Notes under the pieces: generated by a model
What the model was told of the DNA's origin: nothing
The model's input: only the letters and a program-made list of their open reading frames with translations
Database searches by the model: none
Assembly (NCBI RefSeq): GCF_011764485.1
Contig: NZ_AP022848.1
Location: 710,001-774,000, forward strand
DNA: 64,000 nucleotides
Direction: 5' to 3'
DNA from: Bosea sp. ANAM02
GTDB taxonomy: Bacteria; Pseudomonadota; Alphaproteobacteria; Rhizobiales; Beijerinckiaceae
Translations under genes and position numbers: made by a program
Shown here: one piece after another, positions 53,008 through 60,608 of the stretch
Position numbering within the stretch: position 1 is the first letter of the stretch
Layout of the letters: each line of letters begins with the position of its first letter

Positions 53008-54444
53008 ATGGCATCCCTTTCCCGCAGAGGCTTCATCGGCTCATCCGGGCTCGTGCTGGCCGGCACCGCCGCCGTCTCGGGCCGCGCTGCCTTCGCCGCC
53101 GTACCGGAAGCTCCGACCATGGCGGAAGCGACGACGCAGGCGCCGCTCGTGCCGACCACGGGACCGGACTACCAGCCGGTCGCGACGCTGAACGGCTGGT
53201 CCCTGCCCTGGCGGATGAACGGCGACTGGAAGGAGTTCCATCTCGTCGCAGAGCCGGTGGTGCGCGAACTCGCGCCCGGCATGAAGGCGTATCTCTGGGG
53301 CTATAACGGCCAGTCGCCGGGGCCGACCATCGAGGCGGTCGAGGGCGACAAGGTCCGCATCTATGTCACCAACAAGCTGCCCGAGAGCACGGCCGTACAC
53401 TGGCACGGCCAGCGTCTGCCAAACGGCATGGACGGCGTCGGCGGGCTGACGCAGCCGCATATCCCCTCGGGCAAGACCTTCGTCTACGAATTCCTGCTGC
53501 GGCGCTCCGGCACCTTTATGTACCACCCGCATTCGGACGAGATGGTCCAGATGGCGATGGGCATGATGGGTTTCTTCGTCGTCCATCCGAAGGACCCCGC
53601 CTTCCGCCGCGTCGACCGCGATTTCGTCTTCCTGCTCAACGCCTTCGACATCGAGCCCGGCTCCTACGTCCCGCGCGTCGCCGAGATGACCGAGTTCAAC
53701 ATGTGGTGCTGGAACAGCCGCGTATTCCCGGGCATCGACCCCTTCGTCGTCGGCCTGAACGACAAGGTCCGCATTCGCTTCGGCAATCTGACCATGACCA
53801 ATCACCCGGTCCACATGCACGGCTACGAGTTCAAGGTCTCCTGCACCGATGGCGGCTGGGTTGATCCGGCGGCTGCCTGGGACGAGGTCTCGGTCGACGT
53901 CGCCGTCGGCCAGATGCGCGCTTTCGATTTCGTCGCCGACGAGCCGGGCGACTGGGCGATCCACTGCCACAAGTCGCACCACACCATGAATGCCATGGGG
54001 CATTCGGTGAAGAACTATATCGGCGTCAGCAAGAAGGACCTGGCCAAGCGCATCGCCAGGATCGCGCCGGGCTACATGCCGATGGGCTCGAACGGCATGG
54101 GCGAGATGGGCGCGATGGAGATGCCGCTCCCGGACAACACCTTGCCGATGATGACCGGCTTTGCCCAGTTCGGCCCGGTCGAGATGGGCGGCATGTTCTC
54201 GGTGGTGAAGGTTCGCGAGGGGCTGGCGAAGAACGACTACAAGGACCCCGGCTGGTTCAAGCATCCCGAGGGAACCGTCGCCTACGAACTCAAGGGCGCA
54301 AAGCTCGGCGAGGCGCCGCGTGCAACCTCGCCCGACAGCGGCGTGAAGGCGGCGGAGTGGCGCGCCAAGGACCCGCGCAAGCCGACCCTCGGGCCGGACG
54401 GCAAGCCGCGCCCCGCCGCCAAGAACCCGCATTCCAGCCACTGA
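53008..54444 (+). CDS. Two-domain multicopper oxidase, Tat-exported
   Basis: 478 residues. A Tat signal (SRRGFIGSSG) ends near residue 31. The copper motifs are HWHG (131-134), HPHSDE (173 on), HPVHMHG (266-272) and HCHKSHHTMNAM (319-330, with Cys320 and Met330 as type-1 ligands). Only about 90 residues separate the second and third motifs, so the middle cupredoxin domain of three-domain laccases is absent. A ~140-residue tail follows, with a Met-rich segment (354-396). It probably oxidises Cu(I) in the periplasm. RBS GGAGC is upstream. Confidence 0.93.
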   Translation: MASLSRRGFIGSSGLVLAGTAAVSGRAAFAAVPEAPTMAEATTQAPLVPTTGPDYQPVATLNGWSLPWRMNGDWKEFHLVAEPVVRELAPGMKAYLWGYNGQSPGPTIEAVEGDKVRIYVTNKLPESTAVHWHGQRLPNGMDGVGGLTQPHIPSGKTFVYEFLLRRSGTFMYHPHSDEMVQMAMGMMGFFVVHPKDPAFRRVDRDFVFLLNAFDIEPGSYVPRVAEMTEFNMWCWNSRVFPGIDPFVVGLNDKVRIRFGNLTMTNHPVHMHGYEFKVSCTDGGWVDPAAAWDEVSVDVAVGQMRAFDFVADEPGDWAIHCHKSHHTMNAMGHSVKNYIGVSKKDLAKRIARIAPGYMPMGSNGMGEMGAMEMPLPDNTLPMMTGFAQFGPVEMGGMFSVVKVREGLAKNDYKDPGWFKHPEGTVAYELKGAKLGEAPRATSPDSGVKAAEWRAKDPRKPTLGPDGKPRPAAKNPHSSH

Positions 54445-54471
54445 CACGCTGTTCCCGCTCAGGAGAGCCTC

Positions 54472-54954
54472 ATGATCCCAGCAGCCTTCAAACTCGCCGC
54501 AATCGCGGTCCTCCTCTCAGGCAGTGCGGCTTTCGCCGGCCCAGGTTCCGCCGGACACGGCCATGGCGACGAAACCGCCTATGGCAAGGCCGGCGATCCG
54601 AAAAAGCCGGCCCGGATCGTCCAGATCGTGATGGCCGAACGGGACGGCAGGATGTCCTTCATTCCGGACCGGATCGAAATCCGCCGCGGCGAGCAGATCC
54701 GCTTCCAGCTCCGCAACAACGGCGAACTCGACCACGAACTCGTGCTGGCGACGCTGGCGGAGAACCTCAAGCACGCCGTCGAGATGCAGAAGAACCCCGA
54801 CATGGAGCATGACGATCCGAACGCCAGGCGGCTCGCACCAAAGAAGACCGGCGAGATCGTCTGGGCCTTCACCAAGGCGGGCGAGTTCGACTTCTCCTGC
54901 CTGATCCCCGGCCACCGCGAAGCCGGCATGACCGGCAAGATCATCGTCAAGTGA
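54472..54954 (+). CDS. Cupredoxin-like periplasmic copper protein
   Basis: 160 residues with a Sec signal (LLSGSAAFA) and a short His/Gly-rich start to the mature chain (GSAGHGHGDE). The plastocyanin-like fold carries a full type-1 ligand set: His88 (LDHELV), Cys143, His148 and Met153 (SCLIPGHREAGM). An insertion of about 40 charged residues precedes the Cys. It likely exchanges electrons or copper with the multicopper oxidase encoded just upstream. GGAGAG lies upstream of ATG 54472. Confidence 0.92.
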   Translation: MIPAAFKLAAIAVLLSGSAAFAGPGSAGHGHGDETAYGKAGDPKKPARIVQIVMAERDGRMSFIPDRIEIRRGEQIRFQLRNNGELDHELVLATLAENLKHAVEMQKNPDMEHDDPNARRLAPKKTGEIVWAFTKAGEFDFSCLIPGHREAGMTGKIIVK

Positions 54955-54979
54955 ACGATTTCAGCGAAAGGAGCCTGCC

Positions 54980-55258
54980 ATGCTGAAGACCGCCGCCACC
55001 CTCGCCTTTCTCGTCGCCGCGCTGCCGGCCGCCGCCCAGTCGGTCAACGGCACCGTCACCAAGATCGACGAGGCCCAGGGCAAACTCACCATCAATCACG
55101 GCCCGATCAAGAATCTCGACATGGACAGCATGACAATGGTGTTCCGCGCCGGCGACCCCACCATGCTCAAGGGTCTGAAAGCCGGGACCAAGGTCAAGTT
55201 CGACGCCGATCGGGTCAACGGCCAGCTCACCGTCACCAGGCTTCAGAAGGCGAAGTGA
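54980..55258 (+). CDS. CusF-like periplasmic copper-binding protein
   Basis: 92 residues with a Sec signal (LVAALPAAAQ). A small OB-fold CusF domain binds Cu(I)/Ag(I). His40, Met51 and Met53 fit the spacing of the E. coli ligands H36, M47 and M49, but the position of the copper-stacking Trp44 is Met48 here (INHGPIKNLDMDSMTMVF). In E. coli CusF hands copper to CusB; here the likely partners are the TolC-like protein, the oxidase and the cupredoxin. AAAGGAG lies upstream. Confidence 0.92.
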   Translation: MLKTAATLAFLVAALPAAAQSVNGTVTKIDEAQGKLTINHGPIKNLDMDSMTMVFRAGDPTMLKGLKAGTKVKFDADRVNGQLTVTRLQKAK

Positions 55259-55551
55259 AGAGACGGAAGGAAGGCGGCCGGCTTCGACGCGTCCGTTTCC
55301 AGCGCGCAGTGGCGATCCTGGCCGTCATGGTGACGCCAGGTTCCGCCGCGCTGGCCTCCGATGCCGATCTGCAGCGCGCCCTCCTCGACAGCGGCTGCGC
55401 CGCCCCCCGAATCGAGACGATGCTGGAAAGGCACGGCTTCGTCGCCTACCGGGCGAATTGCCTCGGCACTTCGCACAAGGTCATCACCATCGTCTGCGGC
55501 AAGGGCCGGTGCAGCCCGAGCCCTTCAAGCGACGATCGCGGTCGCCCGTGA
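55255..55551 (+). CDS. Small secreted protein of unknown function
   Basis: 98 residues from GTG 55255, overlapping the cusF-like stop by four bases. A basic N-terminus and a hydrophobic segment ending in ALA suggest a signal peptide. The mature part has four Cys (SGC, ANC, VCGKGRC), consistent with disulfides or metal binding. No family is recognised. Its position in the copper operon suggests a periplasmic role in metal handling. Confidence 0.65.
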   Translation: MKRRKEGGRLRRVRFQRAVAILAVMVTPGSAALASDADLQRALLDSGCAAPRIETMLERHGFVAYRANCLGTSHKVITIVCGKGRCSPSPSSDDRGRP

Positions 55552-55623
55552 CGACACCACTTGACCTTCCCATCATGGGAAGGCGCAGGCTCGGAGGATC
55601 GCCACATCGAAAGGACGATGCAG

Positions 55624-55890
55624 ATGTGCTCCTGCCAACACCACGCGAAACCCGTGACAGAAACCGCTGCGCCAGCCGCCAGTGCCGTAACGTTTCAGGT
55701 CGCGGACATGACATGCGGCCATTGCGCCGGCCGTATCAAAAGTGCCATCGAATCCCGCCTGCCGGGTACGACGGTGACCGCCGACCCTGCTTCGAAGAAC
55801 GTGAGCGTGCTTGGCACCGCCGATTATGCCGCGATCAAAGCCGCCATCGCTGCTGCGGGCTATACGCCGAGCCCGGAACAGATCGGTTGA
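55624..55890 (+). CDS. HMA-domain copper chaperone (CopZ-like)
   Basis: 88 residues. A Cys/His-rich N-terminus (MCSCQHHAKP) precedes a classic heavy-metal-associated domain with MTCGHCAGRIKSAI, the CxxC Cu(I) site. ATG 55624 lies eight bases after AAAGGA; ATG 55618 is an alternative with poor spacing. No signal peptide is seen, so it is cytoplasmic and would need a P-type ATPase that is not encoded in this window. Confidence 0.88.
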   Translation: MCSCQHHAKPVTETAAPAASAVTFQVADMTCGHCAGRIKSAIESRLPGTTVTADPASKNVSVLGTADYAAIKAAIAAAGYTPSPEQIG

Positions 55891-55975
55891 ACCTCGATTC
55901 CGGCCGTCACGTGCGGCCGCTCTCGGCCGGAGGAGCGGTGGTCGCGGTGACGACGGAGCAAGAAGGACCATTGTG

Positions 55976-56464
55976 ATGGATGATATCTCGTTCTCCCGCC
56001 GCGCGTGGATGCTCGGCATCGCATCGGTTTCCCTGGGGGTCTTACGACAGCGTCCAGCAATCGCCGGCGAGACCCTCCCGAAGATGACCGTTACGCGGGA
56101 CCCCAGCTGCGGCTGCTGCGGCAACTGGGTCGCACATGTGAGAGACGCAGGCTTCCCGGTCGAGGTGGTCGAGACTACGGAGGTGTTGCCCCTCAAGACA
56201 AGGCTCGGCGTGCCCGACGCCCTCGCCTCCTGTCATACGGCGGAAATCGGGGGCTATGTCGTGGAAGGCCATGTGCCGGCCCCGGCGATCAAGCGATTGT
56301 TGACCGAGCGCCCCAGGGCAACCGGCCTGGCCGTTCCGGGCATGCCGGTCGGCTCGCCCGGCATGGAGGTGCCCGGCCAGCCATCCGACACCTACGAGAT
56401 CATCGTTTTCTCGGCCGGTCGGCAGAGCGTTTTCGCGCGCTATCGAGGGTTGGAGCAGATCTGA
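55976..56464 (+). CDS. DUF411 metal-binding protein
   Basis: 162 residues. A Tat-like or Sec signal (FSRRAWMLGIASVSLG) is followed by the DUF411 domain: VTRDPSCGCCGNWVAHV carries the CxCC site, CHTAEIGGYVVEGHVPA the second conserved block, and GLAVPGMPVGSPGME the third. Homologues occur widely in copper and other metal resistance operons and are exported. The start ATG 55976 has AGAAGGA seven bases upstream; the frame is open earlier but without homology. Last gene of the copper operon. Confidence 0.9.
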   Translation: MDDISFSRRAWMLGIASVSLGVLRQRPAIAGETLPKMTVTRDPSCGCCGNWVAHVRDAGFPVEVVETTEVLPLKTRLGVPDALASCHTAEIGGYVVEGHVPAPAIKRLLTERPRATGLAVPGMPVGSPGMEVPGQPSDTYEIIVFSAGRQSVFARYRGLEQI

Positions 56465-56514
56465 CGTTCATCCTTCTGCCCCCACTCGTCGGCGGAACTT
56501 CGTTCGAAAATGCT

Positions 56515-57822
56515 TCAGCCGGTCATCATCTTCGGCAGCGCTGTCACGATCTGCGGGAATAGCGTCATCAGCACCAGCAGCAGCATCAGCACGAAGAAGT
56601 AAGGGATCGCCGCCTTGGTCACCGCGAGGATGTTCTTGCCGGTGATGCTCTGCAGCACGAACAGGTTGAAGCCGACCGGTGGCGTGATTTGCGCAGCTTC
56701 GATCAGCACCACCACGAAGATGCCGAACCAGAGCAGATCGATGCCCGCCGCTTGCACCATCGGCAACACGACCGACGATGTCAGCACGATGATCGAGATG
56801 CCCTCGAGGAAGCAGCCGAGGATCAATATGAAAACGGCCAGCACCGCCAGCAGCGCGTAGGGTGAGAGGTGCATCGCATCGACCCAGCTCGCCAGCGAGC
56901 GGGGAATGTCGACGAAGGCGACGGCAATGGTCAGGCAGGCGGCGCAGGCGATGATGAAGGAGATCATGCAGGAGGTCCGCATCGCCGCCATCAGCCCGTC
57001 CACGAAGCTCGCGCGCGTCAGCCCGCCGCCGACCGCCGCCAGGATCAAAGCGCCGATCACGCCGATGGTCGCAGCCTCGGTCGGGGTGGCGATGCCGCCA
57101 TAGATCGAGCCGACCACCGAGGCGATCAATAGCGCCACCGGGATCAGGCGGCGCGAGCGGTAGATCTTCTCCCGGAATGGCACGGGCGGCTCGGCCGGCG
57201 GCATCCTGTCCCGATTGAGCAGGCTCCAGATCGCCGTATAGCCCATGAACAGCGTCATCAGCAGCAGGCCGGGCAGGATGCCGGCGATGAACAGCCGCGC
57301 GATCGAGACTTCCGCCGTCACGCCATAGACGATCATGATGATCGAGGGTGGGATCAGCAGCCCGAGCGTGCCTGAGCCGGCGAGCGTCCCGATCGTCAGG
57401 TTGAGCGGATAGCCGCGCTTCTCCAGCTCTGGCACGCTGATCCGGCCAATCGTGGCACAGGTCACGGCCGAGGAGCCGGCGACCGCCGCCATGATTCCGC
57501 AGCCCAGCACGTTGACATGGAGCAGCCGGCCCGGCAGCCGCGACACCCAGGGCGCCAGCCCCTGGAACATGTCGGCCGAGAGCTTCGAGCGGAACAGGAT
57601 CTCGCCCATCCAGATGAAGAGCGGCAGCGAGGTCAGCGCCCAGCCCCAGCTCGAATCCCAGAGCGTCGAGGCGATGAGGGAACCCATCGGCGCCGTGGTG
57701 AAGAGCCCCATCATCACCATGCCGACGGTGAGCAGCGAGAGCGCCACCCAGACGCCGCCGGCGAGCAGCAGGAGCAGGGAGCCGGCGAGGATGAGCGAGG
57801 CGAGAACGGTGGTATCCATCAT
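56515..57822 (-). CDS. TRAP transporter large permease (DctM type)
   Basis: 435 residues with about twelve hydrophobic segments. ALTSLPLFIWMGEILFRS, the GCGIMAAVAGSSAVTCAT block and GIATPTEAATIGVIGALI are signature motifs of DctM. It ends 50 bases from the convergent DUF411 gene and starts seven bases after the small permease. It uses an ion gradient to import the solute delivered by the binding protein at 58398. Confidence 0.95.
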   Translation of the reverse strand: MMDTTVLASLILAGSLLLLLAGGVWVALSLLTVGMVMMGLFTTAPMGSLIASTLWDSSWGWALTSLPLFIWMGEILFRSKLSADMFQGLAPWVSRLPGRLLHVNVLGCGIMAAVAGSSAVTCATIGRISVPELEKRGYPLNLTIGTLAGSGTLGLLIPPSIIMIVYGVTAEVSIARLFIAGILPGLLLMTLFMGYTAIWSLLNRDRMPPAEPPVPFREKIYRSRRLIPVALLIASVVGSIYGGIATPTEAATIGVIGALILAAVGGGLTRASFVDGLMAAMRTSCMISFIIACAACLTIAVAFVDIPRSLASWVDAMHLSPYALLAVLAVFILILGCFLEGISIIVLTSSVVLPMVQAAGIDLLWFGIFVVVLIEAAQITPPVGFNLFVLQSITGKNILAVTKAAIPYFFVLMLLLVLMTLFPQIVTALPKMMTG

Positions 57823-57828
57823 CGCCGC

Positions 57829-58350
57829 CTATGCCACCGGCCTGTCGAGGTCGATCTCGTCGGGCGCCTCATAGCGCGGCTCGCGGCCGGTCAGGAGCCA
57901 GACGAGCTCATCGATGAAGGCGATCGCCAGGGCAGCGATGCCGATGGTGACGCCGGTCTGGGGAATCCAGAAGGGCATGGCCAGCAGGCCGGGGCTGACA
58001 TCGTTGAACGCCCGCGATTGCAGCGCGAGCGCGCCGACATGCCAGGCAAGGAACGACACGACCACCGTGCCGAGCAGGCAGTTGATGATCTCGATTCGGT
58101 GCCGCCACCTCTCCGGCAGGCGGTCGATGAGCAGATTGATCCGGACATGACCGCCGCGCCGGAAGGTGTGGGCGAGACCGAAGAAGGTCGATGCCGCCAG
58201 GCACAGGCCTGCCGCCTCGGTGGCATCGACCGTCACGCCGCGCATGCGCCCGACGATCTGGGCGACGATGGCCAGTCCGATGCCGACCATGAAGGCGGCG
58301 GCGATATAGCCGCACGCCTCATAGAACCTGTCGAGAACGCCTCGTATCAC
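57829..58350 (-). CDS. TRAP transporter small permease (DctQ type)
   Basis: 173 residues with four transmembrane segments. The conserved region AAGLCLAASTFFGLAHTFRRGGHVRINLLIDRLP is that of DctQ proteins. It connects the binding protein to the large permease and lies between their genes. Confidence 0.92.
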   Translation of the reverse strand: MIRGVLDRFYEACGYIAAAFMVGIGLAIVAQIVGRMRGVTVDATEAAGLCLAASTFFGLAHTFRRGGHVRINLLIDRLPERWRHRIEIINCLLGTVVVSFLAWHVGALALQSRAFNDVSPGLLAMPFWIPQTGVTIGIAALAIAFIDELVWLLTGREPRYEAPDEIDLDRPVA

Positions 58351-58397
58351 CGGTCACTCCGCTGGCCATATACGTGGGATTGGCAGGCGGAGGCCGG

Positions 58398-59384
58398 TTA
58401 CTTCAGGCTCTTCTGATAGGTGTCGTAGACGGCCTTCTCCTCGGGCGTGGCGCTTGCCAGCCAGTCGGCGACCATGCCCTTGCCGGCAACCTCGATGGCG
58501 TCGAGGATGTCCTTCGGCGACTGCGCGATGGCCACGCCATGGCTCTTGAGCACGGTTTCGCGCTCCTCGCCCGCCTTCCTGGAGAGTTCCCAGCCGCGCT
58601 TCGTCGCGGCCTCCCCGGCCTCGATCACGACCTTCTGCGTCGCCGGGTCGAGCTGGCGGAAGGCGCGCTCGTTGACGAGGATCGCGTTCTTGTTGTGCAT
58701 CGTGCCGGTATAGGTGAAATTCTTGACGTAATCCCAGACTTGGACGTCGGTGCCGGTCTGCGCGCTGGTCCAGAGCGCCTGGATCATGCCGGTCGAGAAG
58801 GCTTGGGGCACCTCGGCGAAAGGCAGGATCAGCGCTTCCATGCCGAGCTTCTCACCCATGATCTGGGTCTGCTTCGAATAGATCCGAAGCTTCTGGCCCT
58901 TCAAATCAGCCAGGCCCGTCAGCGGCGCCTTGGTGTAGAAGCCCTGTCCCGGCCAGGCGACATAGGTGATGGCGCGCATGCCGTTCTTCTTGAACAGCGC
59001 ATCGAAGAACGGCGCCTGAGCCTCGGTCAGCTTGGTCGCCTGGTCATAGGTCGTGGCGACGCCGGGGATGTTGTCGAGATTGTACATCGCGCCTTCGTTG
59101 CCGTAGACGCCGAGGCGGATCTCGCCGATCTGGATCTGGCCGGACTGGACGGCGCGCTTCACCGCGTCGAGCTTGATCAGGCTGTCGTTCGAGCGCAGGT
59201 CGATCTTGAGCTTGCCGCCGCTCTTCTCCTCGATCTCCTTGATCATCTGCCGGATGTTCTGGGTGAAGAAGCTGCTTTCCGGATAGCCGGAAGCCATGGT
59301 CCAGCTCGTCTGGGCGCTGGCGGGCGCGGCGAGCCCGAGGCTCAGGGCAAAAGCGGCGGAGGCGATCAAAGCTCTGCGGTTCAT
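58398..59384 (-). CDS. TRAP transporter substrate-binding protein (DctP type)
   Basis: 328 residues with a Sec signal (ASAAFALSLGLAAPASAQ). The DctP fold is shown by GYPESSFFTQNIRQMIKEIEE, LKGQKLRIYSKQTQIMG and PATQKVVIEAGEAA. The conserved Arg that salt-bridges the carboxylate lies in LRIYS. The ligand is therefore an organic acid, plausibly the compound handled by HyuAB (5-oxoproline or a hydantoin-derived acid), which is inference from the neighbourhood. Confidence 0.92.
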   Translation of the reverse strand: MNRRALIASAAFALSLGLAAPASAQTSWTMASGYPESSFFTQNIRQMIKEIEEKSGGKLKIDLRSNDSLIKLDAVKRAVQSGQIQIGEIRLGVYGNEGAMYNLDNIPGVATTYDQATKLTEAQAPFFDALFKKNGMRAITYVAWPGQGFYTKAPLTGLADLKGQKLRIYSKQTQIMGEKLGMEALILPFAEVPQAFSTGMIQALWTSAQTGTDVQVWDYVKNFTYTGTMHNKNAILVNERAFRQLDPATQKVVIEAGEAATKRGWELSRKAGEERETVLKSHGVAIAQSPKDILDAIEVAGKGMVADWLASATPEEKAVYDTYQKSLK

Positions 59385-59530
59385 GGTTCCCCTCGTTCTT
59401 GTCGCGCTGCGGAGACCGTGCGCGTTTCAGGAGCCGGAGCCGTGCCGAAGCCCGATCGACGGCCAAGGGACAGTCCACCGCGTTCCGCCGATAGCAGCCA
59501 ATTGAATTTTGCTGTTTTCGCGATGCATTT

Positions 59531-59540
59531 TCTTTATCGA
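59531..59540. promoter_or_regulatory. Candidate LysR box upstream of TRAP/LysR genes
   Basis: TCTTTATCGA lies in the AT-rich divergent spacer between the DctP gene and the LysR gene. The same ten bases occur in inverted orientation (TCGATAAAGA) at 60508-60517 before hyuA. A shared regulator site is inferred. Confidence 0.4.
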
Positions 59541-59587
59541 TGACAGGCCGCCGCTCTCCACCCGCGCGGCCGTGCCGGAAACAAGCG

Positions 59588-60514
59588 ATGCCGAACTGGA
59601 CGCTGAAGCAGCTCGAAAGTTTCGTCTGGGTCGCCAAGCTCGGCAGTTTCCGGGCGACGGCCGAGCGCCTGAACACGACCCAGCCCAATATCTCGGTGCG
59701 CATCTCGCAGCTCGAATCCGTGCTGGGCGTCAGACTGTTCCACCGCGATTCCGGCTCGGTTGCGCTAACGCCGATCGGCCATTCATTGCTCGGCCAGGCC
59801 GAGCGTGTGCTGCAGGCTTCCGAGGAATTCTCCCAGCAATCGATCCGCTCCGACCAGCAGATCGGCATCCTCCGGCTCGGCGTCGCCGAGCTCATCGCCC
59901 AGACCTGGCTGCGCGACTATCTGCTCGACCTGCGCGAGGTCTTCCCGAATGTCGATGTCGAGCTCAGGGTCGACCTGACGATCAACCTGCGCGAGGAGCT
60001 GGTTTCGCGATCGCTCGACCTGTGCCTGCTGAACGGCCCGATCTCGAACTTCAACATCACCAATGTCGATCTCGGCTCCGTGCCCTATCTCTGGGTGGCC
60101 TCGCCGCGGCTCGGGCTCACCGGCTCCGATCTGGCGACGATGGCCTCGCATACGATCCTGACCCATGCGCGCAACACGCGCCATTTCGTCGAGCTCTCGG
60201 CGCATTTCCGCGACAACTGGGAGAGGCCGGTCCGGATCGTGCCGTCGAGCAGCCTCGCGGCCAGCCTGCAGATGACCATCGACGGCCTCGGCATCGCGCC
60301 GATGTCGCGCACGCTCGTCGACAAGCTCCTCGACACCGGCGAGCTTGTGGAGTTCCCCTATGAATGGAAGCCGAGCGCCCTGATCTTCACGGCCTCCTAT
60401 GCCCATACGCCGGCCAGCTTCCTGCTGAAACGGGCGGCAGAGCTCGCCGGCGAGAGGGCTGCGCGGCATCACCAGGGCGATCTGCGAAGAGGCGCGGAAA
60501 TGATCGCTCGATAA
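59588..60514 (+). CDS. LysR-family transcriptional regulator of TRAP/hyu locus
   Basis: 308 residues. The HTH lies at about 4-62 (LKQLESFVWVAKLGSFRATAERLNTTQPNISVRISQLE), and the effector domain starts near residue 90. ATG 59588 fits the family start; the frame is open from 59540 with an unrelated Arg/Pro-rich lead. It sits between the divergent TRAP operon and hyuAB and probably controls both in response to the transported acid. Confidence 0.92.
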   Translation: MPNWTLKQLESFVWVAKLGSFRATAERLNTTQPNISVRISQLESVLGVRLFHRDSGSVALTPIGHSLLGQAERVLQASEEFSQQSIRSDQQIGILRLGVAELIAQTWLRDYLLDLREVFPNVDVELRVDLTINLREELVSRSLDLCLLNGPISNFNITNVDLGSVPYLWVASPRLGLTGSDLATMASHTILTHARNTRHFVELSAHFRDNWERPVRIVPSSSLAASLQMTIDGLGIAPMSRTLVDKLLDTGELVEFPYEWKPSALIFTASYAHTPASFLLKRAAELAGERAARHHQGDLRRGAEMIAR

Positions 60515-60517
60515 AGA
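60508..60517. promoter_or_regulatory. Inverted copy of the candidate LysR box before hyuA
   Basis: TCGATAAAGA overlaps the LysR stop codon and opens an AT-rich 95-base spacer before hyuA. GGAGGCG at about 60595 is the hyuA ribosome-binding site. Confidence 0.4.
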
Positions 60518-60608
60518 TTTCATATCTAATAACATAGAAAATAATAATTCGACGACATCGGTGGGCCGCTCCATCTTCCGCTTCTCAGACAACGGAGGCG
60601 CGTAAGCC

